From assembly GCA_015501585.1 (NCBI GenBank), contig JADNRY010000042.1:62001-126000 (forward strand): 64,000 bases of DNA, in the 5' to 3' direction. The notes beneath the pieces were generated by a model. It saw nothing but the letters and a program-made list of their open reading frames with translations, did not search any database and was not told the DNA's origin. Shown here one piece after another: positions 1-10,335 of this stretch; within the stretch, counting starts at the first letter, position 1; every line of letters starts with the position of its first letter. This DNA comes from Rhodocollybia butyracea (taxonomy: Eukaryota > Basidiomycota > Agaricomycetes > Agaricales > Omphalotaceae). The position numbers and the translations under genes are program-made.

Positions 1-259
1 GTATACGTCCGTAACCTGTGAGTCTCGATTGTTTATTCCACAAGCAAGTCATCCAGTACCCACGTAACGCACTATCCCGGGTCCCAAAAGTTTCGAAATT
101 GAGGAAGTCGCATGAAGAAAGACATGAGAAACAGGCCCAACCGAAGGTGAGCTCTATACTTTGTTTCAGAATTGGTACTTTTTGATATTAGTGAGGTGTT
201 TCCCAATCTATTCTATCAAACCTGCTTATCCTGATCTGCCTACTTCATTTACCTGTTTG

Positions 260-499
260 TTAACCTGCTTTGGATCTATCTTCACCTGTGCTTGTTACCA
301 CTCTCGCTCCTCCATCAACTTTATCTTGTGCGCCACAAAGCCGCGTAATGTTCCTCGGAACGGCTGTACGGCTACCAGAGGGTGACTTGAGAGTGAATCG
401 TGGAGCTGGTGGCTTATCCTCACCTGTATCAGTTCTGACTCCGGGAGTTTGAACTACTTGCGAACTTACCTGCTCATCTGTCATTGTCAAGGCTTTCAT
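260..499 (-). CDS. possible short coding exon, unrecognised
   Basis: A minus-strand frame of 79 codons starts with a true ATG at 499 and sits about 30 bp downstream of an AT-rich TATATATA stretch (about 525-535). The peptide is hydrophilic and rich in Thr, Gly and Pro, with no domain I recognise. It ends in a stop at 260 without a convincing donor, so it could be a short gene, a first exon running toward the window edge, or chance. The opposite strand is also open here, which lowers confidence. Confidence 0.2.
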   Translation of the reverse strand: MKALTMTDEQVSSQVVQTPGVRTDTGEDKPPAPRFTLKSPSGSRTAVPRNITRLCGAQDKVDGGARVVTSTGEDRSKAG

Positions 500-954
500 T
501 CAAACCACCTCCTTCGTCCCCTGGCATATATATAGATATCTATCTCTTCAACCACCACTAGGTCCTAACTCCAGACACGTGAGCCATGTACTTTGTCCGT
601 ATTCAGCTTGGTGCAAGGGTGCAAGACGCTCAGACATGTTCAGCTTAGCCGAACATCTCGGGTACCAGGTTACCAGGAAACGCCCCAGACAGTGAATCAG
701 CACCTACACACTAGATTCTACTAATCGGTATAAACGGAGCCGATACGCTTATAAACCTCTTGAAGTTTGACTTGAATAGTTTAGGTATGTCCGGTGGTAC
801 GCGCTAAGCAAAGCTGTTCTCAAATATAATTGGCGTATTCCTTCTCCGGTAACGGTGCATTGTCCACCCACCGATATGGCCACTCAATGCATAGCCTCGG
901 CCTTGCTAGAAGCTCCTGCTATAATGAATAGCAAGGATGTCCCCAGGACGTCCA

Positions 955-967
955 GCATATATATAAG
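955..967 (+). promoter_or_regulatory. TATA box of the gene at 1028
   Basis: The run CATATATATAAG lies about 60 bp upstream of the chosen ATG at 1028, a normal distance for a basidiomycete TATA promoter. Confidence 0.45.
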
Positions 968-1027
968 TATGGTGCGCCCGAGTCGACGCTACCATTGTTG
1001 TTTCTTTCTACATTTTATTTATCTATT

Positions 1028-3111
1028 ATGCTTCCTCGTGCTCCGATCTCCATCCCTATTGCGTTCTTTCAACTATTTGCCCTTACTGTCGCCTACAGAC
1101 AACCTTTCGAATACCTGAATGCTGTTCAAAGCTTGGCTACTGCGTGCGTAGTATGTTTAATATTCTCCGCGTGAAATTTGACTTTAATCTCAGCTTTACC
1201 AATCCATTTGCAGTCGTTAATGGAACATTACCAAGCCCGCTCGCTGACGACGTTGTGGGGAGAATTGACGTCACCACGACTTTTGTGGGGCAGGAGCTCA
1301 ACACAGAGTATCTTTTCGGTTTGTTCGCGGAAGGTGCATCCGTAAATACCACACAGCTCATTGGGACACCCTCCTCGTACACCATCCAATCCCTCGTTGT
1401 CGAGCCACCGGTGCTGGCTGTCAGTTTAATAGCCAACATTGACTATCCAACAGTCGATCTTTCTGTTCCTCTTCAGCTTGACCTTTTCATCGCTTACGAC
1501 AATGAGTTGAAGATCATATCATACGATGCTATCCTTCGCCGCTGGGGTGAATACCTAACCTATGTTATCCCACTCCTGGTACCCAAAATCACTGAGGAGC
1601 TGAATTTAACGACGACCAACGTGACGGAATTAATTGCTCTCAAGACAGCGGTAGATGTTTGTCAAATGTCAACCCAGTACTGCACCGGGTCGAACCAACA
1701 ATATGCTTCTAATGATGCGTGTATGTCTTTCATGACCCAGCTTCCTTTTGGTCAACCCTGGGAAGGAGGGATGGATAATGGTATCTGTCGATATATCCAC
1801 AAAAGTTTGTATCCGATTCTTCAAACCGTATGACCCAGACTGACATGCATATGACCTCCTGTAGACATGGTGAAATACCGACCGGAGGTTCACTGCCCTC
1901 ATATTGGCCCAACCGGAGGGGACATGTGTATTCCACGAAATTATGTGCAGGTAACCGAGAACATGCCGTTCAACCAGACTCTTCTTGCGTATAATTCAAG
2001 TTATAATGCCCTCGACGTGAAAAATGTCCCAGCAGCCAATCAGATTGAGTTAGTCAAAATTGGGACTGAGACTGTCTACATCACCACGGTCGCTTTCGTA
2101 CGGGACATTTTTTTTCGAATAATCTTTCCGAGATGATTCACGTTACTTTCAGTTTTCAGTTTCCTGTGTTCTTTACATGCTGCTTCTCTACGTCATAGCA
2201 AAAGCGTTCGAACTCATCCTCCATCATTTCTCCATTCGTTATTGCGAAATGTCATTCTCAAATCAACGAAATACAGTGACGTATTTTATGGATATACTCA
2301 TTACAACGGCAGCCCTGGTTCTCCAGCTCATCTCTTCTCCGATTCTCAGCAATCGATATACGTTCAGCGATGCGAATATGCTTAAGGCTACGGCGCTGCT
2401 TATTTCTGGGCTGTACATTTTTGAGTTGACCTACCGTTCATCGATGAGGTGGCCTCTTATGACCCATCATTTTTGCACCATCTTTGCGATTGTGCTGGTG
2501 CTCAGTATGCTGTCATACACTCAGCACCCCGCCTTAATAAGTGCAGGGGAAATCTGGCTGTTTCAAGCAACAACGGAGCAGAGTGTTTTCATTGGATTGA
2601 TAATGTGTAAGTTCTGGTATTTTCTTTGGGATTTAGTGTCTAATGGGTTCCATTAGACCGTCTAGGATCCCCTGCCAAATTTACAAGTAATGTCTTACAT
2701 TTCGCGGCGGTGCAATCGTTGTCAGTATCCCAGCATCAACGCCTTTGTTTCCGCTGACATTCCTCTCGGTATTTACTAGTACCTGCAAACTTGCTTTCGC
2801 TGCATATCTCCTCGCTTATTGGGGTCAGAACCTAGTCCAATTCCACTCTTCTTCGGATGATGTGGCACTTTCTGTCCTCCTGGTTGTACTCACGGTGCTT
2901 TTAATGTTTACTCAAGTGTGAGTGTTGCGTCCTTTCTCTCAAGGTTTATTAACCTGGATTTATCTCAAGATACGGCGCCCATGCGGTCTGGGGTCTCGCA
3001 ACTGCAGTAACCCGGTCAATGAACAAACAATATATGCCAAAGCACTATATGAGTAAAACGCCCTCGCTATCGGAGTCCACCTTGATTTTGAATATAACGA
3101 AAGAAGTTTAA
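1028..3111 (+). CDS. basidiomycete membrane protein: Cys-rich lumenal domain plus multi-helix C-terminus
   Basis: Seven exons (1028-1143, 1194-1804, 1865-2097, 2153-2606, 2657-2686, 2734-2917, 2970-3111) join in phase to about 589 residues. An N-terminal hydrophobic stretch looks like a signal peptide. A lumenal region with several N-glycosylation sequons follows, then a module with about six Cys, including QYCTGSNQQY and RPEVHCPHIGPTGG, which I know as a recurrent motif in uncharacterised Agaricomycete membrane proteins. The second half has several hydrophobic helices, with RWPLMTHHF between two of them. Intron 1805-1864 uses donor GTTTGT; it restores the motif HKNMVKYRPEVH exactly. Function is unknown; a TLC-like membrane fold is possible but unproven. 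Confidence 0.8.
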
Positions 3112-4626
3112 AGCAGTTGCGGTTGGATGACTCGGAGTCAGACGGTGCCTTTAATTTATTTTCCAGCAAACAAACATAATGTGATTTTAACTGTTAATTG
3201 AATTTTGGGATGGCGTACTTTGCATGCCATGTGCGTTCGTGTGCAGTGTTACTATTTTGTCATAACGTGATCAGACGTATTGAACTCATCCCTGCCTCAT
3301 CTTCGTTCGGAGAACTGGACATACTATGGGTGTTCGGGAACTTGCCCCGTACCGGGATAGTTCACTTTCGAAAAAAACAATATTTCTTGTCGTTCCGCTC
3401 ACTTGTAGAGCTTGATATTTTTTCAGTAGTACCTTTACATGCTATTATTAATTCCTCACTATCAATAATTCCCCAACTCTGACAAGATGTTGAGTATAAG
3501 ACCAAACCAGATAACTGCTGAGCGTGATTTTCCCATCAAACATCCAGGAACTGTTGGAAAATGAATAATAGTCACTCAAAAAATGATACAAAAGATTATA
3601 GTACCATTGTCGGAGTATTTACCCAAAATTTTAAGTCTATCGAGCCAGTATTTACTATGTAAGAGACGAAAGAACATAAGTAGGTGAAGGAATGTGACAA
3701 TAAGGACGCCTAATGGCGCGGCGTCCGTGCAATGTTACGAGATGGGTGGCTTACGCCGCGCGTCGGCGCAATGGGTATTTCGTGACGATGATGTGACAGG
3801 GGTAATCCACTATCCCGATTTTCGCTTGGTCTTTCCCGACGCCAGCATTTTATCCCACAAAAATCTCAGAAATTCAGAGTAGAGGTCTTTTGCCCCATGA
3901 AAGACAGTGGTCAAGTCAGATTTATAAAATTCACATTTCTGGAGAAGTTATTAATGATTTGGCATTTAGTGAACTATTGTGAACACCCATAGTAATCCTG
4001 GGGACACCCAAAGCGGAATAGGACCAATACAGAACTAGTCAATGAAATCATTGAAATTATTGTGCCTTTATTTTGACCGTAATTACACACCGACGTACTA
4101 GCTGGGCTCCAATCCCGGACAGTCTACTCCTGAAGGTGAGTCCTTCATTTCTAGAGCAGTTGATTATTACTAATCGTCTCTTACCCACTTAAATATTGAG
4201 TCTTATACCTTTCTCCTCTCATACCTCTCCTCTCAAATTCTTTAATGACTGAAACATCAACAGAATGCATGTCCTTGCGCGGACAGCGGGAGGGTCTCAT
4301 CTCCAGAGTCTACATCTGTCTACCGCTGCGGACCATCTTATATGCTTGGGGTAAGCCCCGAGTCATCCTCTCCCTTCGCAACGGTCAAAAATTTTGTCAG
4401 CGAAGAAGTAATGTAACAAATGCTGACTTGGTGGCGGAGCCACTGGCGGCTCACGAAGCCGGTGACTCCTGTTTTATTCTATGCTACATGAAACAAATAC
4501 ATCAATAGTGTATCAAGCGGGCATCAATCGATCTACTACAACCTGAATCAGTGTGGGGACAGGTACCAGTGTTTTTCGACAGCATATTCGAGTTGTCGGT
4601 AACCGTCACTGCATGCAACTGGGACT
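3112..4626. other. intergenic, no supported gene
   Basis: Only short AT-rich frames without domains or a consistent exon chain. A frame around 4245-4508 lacks any recognisable product. Nothing else is visible. Confidence 0.5.
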
Positions 4627-4633
4627 TATAAAG
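4627..4633 (+). promoter_or_regulatory. TATA box of the seven-helix gene at 4667
   Basis: TATAAAG lies 40 bp upstream of the ATG at 4667. Confidence 0.45.
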
Positions 4634-4666
4634 CGGATTCAGCTTACTCCTCACCTACAAATTATC

Positions 4667-6404
4667 ATGGCACTCTCACAAGTTAACCTTTCAGATTGCA
4701 GCGCCAGTGGAGTTACCCTGACTGACGGAAGTTGTTACTTTTCGGGGCAAATTTTTTACGGGATCGTTCTATCGTCTGCAGTGGGTGATGATTATTACAT
4801 CTCTGACTCGGACGACTTATAAGAGGACAATATTTTTCATGCTTAGCTGGAACTTTTGCTCTATGGTGAGCATTAATTTTGGGTCATTTAGTCCCTCTTC
4901 AGCCTTACTTTGGCCTCAACTTAAAAGATATTAGGCCTATTTTTAAGCATATTTGGCCTCAGCGTCTACGTTTTCCGTCAAAAGTTGATGCCAGCAAAGA
5001 TATATGTAATCACCACACTCCTCTTTTTTCTGTTAACCTCCTGTTCGGTCGTGGTGGACTTGTTTTATAAAAGGGGACAGTTGTTGGTTTCAATTGTCAA
5101 CATTGCACCAGAATCCATCACTCTCAGTTTCGATGCTTTAGATGCCAAATTGAATTTGCTAAACAGCACGGTTTTATGGATCTTTTTTGTGGCTAGGTGA
5201 GTTCATGAGTTGTAATCGAAAGCAAACTTACACTCTAGTTACACATAGTATCTTGGGAAATGTGCTATTGGTATTTATCGCAAGCAACAGACTTTGATTC
5301 ATTCAGGGTAGCTGAATATGACATGGTAGATGCACCGATGCTATCGTCTGTACAACTCAAAAAGATATGTGATCATTTTACCTGCCTTAGGTCTACTGGC
5401 AACCGTTGGTAGAGTCTACTACCTGATGTCCCGTAACGATGAGCTGTTAGCTGACATTGGTCACTTGGTGTAGTTGTGGGGATCCTGAGCTCCTTATCTA
5501 ACACCTTCCAAATTGGACTTTCCGCGGGTGGGAGTCCACTTGGACTGAGTGTTGGCGAGTTCTATGCCGTTTATCTCATCGTTGACATTCTTCAAGGGGT
5601 CCTTCTGACAACACTCCTGGGTATGTCCAGCTTTATCACTCTTCTTATTGTACTTATTCATGAATAGCGGGAAGAATTTGGTGGATAAGTCGCGGAATGG
5701 ATAAGTTACTTGGTCAAAGGAGGAAAACCACCCTTTGGAATTTCATTGAAATTATGTAAGAGGTACTTCGATTTTGTGCAACTTTGGCTAAATTTTGTAG
5801 CCTTGAGTCTGGACTCCTTTTGCCCCTGTTCCTCGGAGTGGCATTGGCAATAGAAGTTGGGACAACACCAATCCTCTCCAGGGATAGCATACTCAAAGAG
5901 AGTGAATTAGGCTATCGAGTTCTGGGCCCTTGCGCACTTACGCAAGTGGCGGTATGTGCTCAATGTGAAAGGGCCCCCACTAACATCATTACAAAGGCCA
6001 TTGCTTCAACGTTGATAATTGTCCACATAGGTTTGGGAGTGGAGGTGCAACCTTCACGATTTCCTAGCACAAAAACTAGTAATCTTGAGTTGGCGCCAAA
6101 TCGGGAACAAGACCTTCTGTCAAGCGTTCATCGAGTAACTCGCCCTATTTTACTTCACCTCGAGCCAGAAAGCGCTGCCACGCCGACTGTGAGGGGTGAA
6201 ACAACTATTCAGCCATTTTTACTCAAATACAGCGAACCATCGCCTCCGCTACAAACTGTGGTCCATTACGAGTCTGATATCAGTCCCTTCTTACTGCAGT
6301 ACAATATTCCTCCTGAACCGAGTAGAGTGCACCCCAAGTCTCAAATTTTTCCAAAAGAAGTTGTTCAAAAGCAAAAACGCGTTGGAAAGTACTACAGACC
6401 GTGA
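4667..6404 (+). CDS. orphan seven-helix membrane protein (Agaricomycete family)
   Basis: Nine exons (4667-4780, 4824-4865, 4928-5196, 5249-5270, 5330-5408, 5474-5620, 5668-5755, 5801-5951, 5997-6404) give about 439 residues. Successive hydrophobic helices are visible. Family landmarks are MHRCYRLYNSKRYVIILPAL after helix 4, ILESGLLLPLFLGVALAIE for helix 6 and STLIIVHIGLGVE for helix 7. These recur in the large uncharacterised seven-helix families of Agaricomycetes. A cytosolic tail of about 130 residues ends ...GKYYRP. The first two introns (43 and 62 nt) are the least certain; from 4928 onward every junction is in phase and restores a helix. The role is unknown, plausibly receptor-like. Confidence 0.78.
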
Positions 6405-6988
6405 TGCCATATGCCACTTAGCTCACCCCATTGATTCTATAAACATAACAAAGTTAGGGAATGGGTGTATTATTGGTGTATTATGGTATTACTAAAAAAG
6501 CACGGTAATTCATGGTTAACTTAAGTAACACTTCTGTCAGATTTTCGTGGATTAGGCCCAATGGCCCAAGCAAGCGGCGAAATATGGCATTGGCAATGGG
6601 TACTTTGTTCGACCAAAGGCCAAAACACCTGACGTTCTTAGCATTCATGTAACTGGATTCTGTTGGAAAAGTAGGAAAGTGATATGTCAAACACAGGCTG
6701 CAGTGCTGAAAGAAGCAAAACTTGTCCAGGATGGAGATACAGGAACATCCATCGACACTAGCGAGATTGGCCCTTTGAAAGGCCCTTCATTCACCTTCGT
6801 TCGAATCAACGTTTTAGCGTCCGTTCCAGAATGCCTAGGTCTCGCTAACAATCGCTTTGACTTCTGATTTATGCGCAAATTTATCAAATGAATTAACTCT
6901 ATATACATAATATTATTATTGTCCACTGCATGAAAAAAGCGCCATCGAATGCTATAATATGTCTGGCAATGCAAAGAAGTGTTTTACA
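6405..6988. other. gap between two converging genes
   Basis: The plus gene ending at 6404 and the minus gene ending at 6989 converge on this AT-rich stretch. No coding signal is convincing; it presumably holds both 3' untranslated regions. Confidence 0.4.
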
Positions 6989-9900
6989 TCAGAAGCTTGG
7001 AATCACAGAGAGAGTAGCATAGTCGGCTGGAGGCTGTTCCGACCAAGCATCATAGAATTCTCGGGCTTCCTCCTCTGTCTTCCAAGACATTATAAGAATG
7101 TAGGGCCCCCCCTTGCGACCTCTGACCTGCGGTGAAATTTGGTTCCCACGTACCGTCATACGAGAAAAGCTGAGTGCAGTGCCATGCAAATCAGTCACAG
7201 CCGAGAGATCGATTGGTCCAAGGCGCACACTCCACTCCTTTGCGGTATGAGGAGCTGTAGGAGGCGGGGCCCGAAGGGGTTGGAGTTGATAAGCCTCAGG
7301 CATCAGGCCACCGGGTGAGGCAGCTTGAGTATAGTGTTCCTGACCAATACTGTGTATTGACCCTCGACGAGAATAGAATGAGCTTCGAAGATGGTGTATG
7401 GCGTCAACCAGTTCCTGATGTGACTGAGATGAAACAGCCTGACTCGATATGGCTTCATTCAACAGATACTGAACTTCGCTCATAGTGTTGGTTAAATGTT
7501 GAATATTTTCCAGCAACGCTGTGTTGACTAAGGCAGAGTCTGGTTCCATTGCTTCTTCCAGTTGTGCTGGGTCGACGTGAGTCCCGTTGGCAGTGGAGAG
7601 TCTAGAAGAAGTACGTCTTGACTGTATCTCCTCCTGCTCACGAATCTGCTTGGCAATTTTGAGATCCTGGTACGAACTTTTCAGTACTTCACCTCCCAAC
7701 TTGAAAAGAAGGTAAACGTACTAAACACGGTGCGAATTTACTCCGTTCCCGAATTCGTGCACCGTATTTGACAAACAAAAATGGAATAGGTGCGAGAACC
7801 AAACAAATCAACGCGATCAAAGTAGAAGCCCAGTTAATGCCCAAATTATGGTACATCTGCGCAGTAAAGAGCGGAAAGCCTGATCCGACCAATGATCGTA
7901 TCATGGTGTTACTTGCGAGCGCGGAGGCAGCAAGCATCCTGCAGAAATGATGAGTACGAAATTCGGTGGACACGGCTATTGCAGTGTGACTTACAGGTAC
8001 GTGTCGACTATATAGACCTACATGAATGTGAGTATAGATCAGAAAAACAAAACCGTGAGCTTACAATTAATGAAATAAAGATCGCAGATATGCCCATTCC
8101 GACAAGTACCTGTGATCATTGTAAATTTAGACAATTAAAGCTTTCGTGTAGCGTGACTTACCGCTCCTAGCGCTGGGACCCACCATGGCACACTTGCATA
8201 GTTTCCAGTCCATCCGAGCCAGAAAATACCAACAACGAGCATTATAGACCCTATCATGGCACCTTGGAGTCGCATTTCCGCAGGAGGGAAACCTTTCCAC
8301 TTCGGTATAACCTTGTTTACTTGGGCAGCAAAGTACAAGTTCATTACCGTGGTAAGTGTACTTCCAATTCCGAGCGCTATTAGCATAAGTATCAACACCT
8401 GGTTTCAATCTAGTGTTAAACCTAAATTCAACTCACTTAAAAATACCAGTCCTAGTTGGCTTTGTGTGAAACCTCTCGTAATGGCGAATACAACGGGAAA
8501 GACGTCCAATACTTCGGGAAATTAGTTAGAAGCGAACACGCGATCCTCGAGAAGTTGAACTTACATGCGTATAGAATTCCATACACAACGGACATGTATA
8601 TAGTAATCAACACCAGAATAGGTTCACTGGCCATCATTTTCCAAGGACGATAGAATATACGGTCCAGGAGGCCATGAGGGGATGAATCAAGTCTTTCGTG
8701 GTCTGAGAAGACATTTTTGTTGCCAATGGGATCTTCGCGACGTAGACGTTGGGCCTGTAAGATTTTGAATTATAATCGGATCATAGCCTATGTAGGCAAG
8801 CGAAAGAAAGAGCTACGAACTTTGCGAGTCAAAAGAATTGGTCCATATGTTTCAGGCAAGACTATTATAGAAAAGATAGTGCATGCAGCCGCAAATATGA
8901 ACAGCACCCAGTAGACTAGATTTTTTGTCAGTAGGGAAACAATAGCGCATGGAAATAGAACTCACTCTGTAACAGAGAAAAGGAGGGAGACCGGGTGAGA
9001 AGGGAGAGGAATTGATAGAGGATGACGGGTTGAAACGTGAATAAGCGAGGGCGGGCATAAGACTATCCATTACTCACCCACTCCCAACCCAATCTACTGT
9101 CTGCGACACTATCCGCGGCATGAGTTTTGTGTTTTATCACCACAATTCGCGTCACTTACAATCCACCAATTAGGGGTCCCAAAGCAGGCCCCAGGAATAC
9201 ACACCCTCCAAAAAGACTTAGTGCGTAGCCTCTACCTTGAGCGTTCCATATATCTGCCAGACTTTCCAAGATATACCGATGAGAAGAGGCGAAATTTTTG
9301 AGAAAGGAGAAAACTCACATGCCTATAAATTATCTTAGCACGATGATCATGATCATATCAGGAAATAGAGCTTACCTCCGCTCACAATAAGAGGTGCTGC
9401 ACCGAACGCGCCAGTCAAGAAGCGCAGTACAAGAACAGTTTGAGCGTTGGTGGCTAAGCTTGCCCAAGAAAAAAGAGAGTATAACTTGAAGCGAACGTCA
9501 GGACGGTAAAGTTATAAAAAGACAGTGTACGCACACGCTCACGGCTCCCAACAACACCCATCTCCGACCAAACATTTCACTTCCAGGACCCCAGAATATT
9601 GGCTGTAGGATACAAGAACGTTAGAGATGCAATTGTAATCAAGATAACTCCCTACCCCCATGACATATCCAAGTAAGAAAAGACTAGTCACTAGATCCAA
9701 GACCTCCTTGCTAACATTAAATCGTACTTGGAATGGTTCCGTTCTGGTGTAAGTACGATGTTAGAGCCTAAATTATCGACCGAAGATAAGAGCTTTCTTA
9801 CAACGAAGTAGCAGATGATGCAAATGTTCTTTGAGTAGGAAAATATCAATCTTCAATCACTGTTCCGAGCAACCAAAAAAAGACATACGCGTTGATAGTC

Positions 9901-10251
9901 AATACGCAGCAAACGAGGGTAATCATACATTTCCGCCTCGTGGAAAAGTTCTGGGGATTCGAAGGGTCGTCGGGCCCGTCCCACTAACAGCTCCGTTTAG
10001 TAAACGTCGAATGATGACAGAAGAGAGCAGCGTACAGCGACGGCAATCGGTTCGTTGAGGGGAACCTCGAAGACTTTCTGTTCAGGCATCTTCTTCTCCT
10101 CATCCTCATCACTTCTTTTGGTGTAGCCCACGTCATCTATCACTGCTTCCCCTTCGATGACTTCATCTTCTCTGGCGTCTTCTTCCAGCATTATGAGTCC
10201 CGGGCGATCTGTTCTATAAGCGTGATGCGACGAATAGCCAGTGGAAGCCAT
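6989..10251 (-). CDS. MFS drug/polyamine-type H+ antiporter (DHA1-like) with long C-terminal extension
   Basis: About 17 exons, from ATG 10251: 10251-10036, 9983-9889, 9828-9802, 9743-9656, 9602-9543, 9484-9376, 9322-9319, 9261-9160, 9108-9074, 8915-8821, 8754-8565, 8511-8447, 8398-8162, 8109-8065, 8017-7995, 7938-7742, 7692-6989. They join in phase to about 763 residues. Hallmarks are WDGPDDPSNPQNFS, VSKEVLDLVTSLFLLGYVMG, IFWGPGSEMFGRR (motif A type), ADIWNAQGRGYAL, ADSRLGWEW and a final helix ending PIPFLFVKYGARIRERS. Members export drugs, polyamines or toxins through the plasma membrane. The last exon lacks its own upstream ATG and adds about 234 polar residues. An alternative is that this tail is a separate gene. 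Confidence 0.85.
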
Positions 10252-10327
10252 TTCTTGGAAAAGGTCTGGACTCGGTGTTTTCTGCTGTTCGGAAAGCTCA
10301 GAAATGGTGAAACCAGCCAAAACGTCT

Positions 10328-10335
10328 CTTTATAT
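10328..10335 (-). promoter_or_regulatory. TATA box of the MFS gene
   Basis: On the minus strand TATAAAGAG lies about 80 bp upstream of ATG 10251. Confidence 0.35.

Noticed and set aside
7692..7741. MFS protein ending at the stop codon just after FQVGR (about 7689)
   Set aside because: The in-phase 49-nt intron leads to a long open exon that otherwise has no start; read-through was judged less likely but remains possible.
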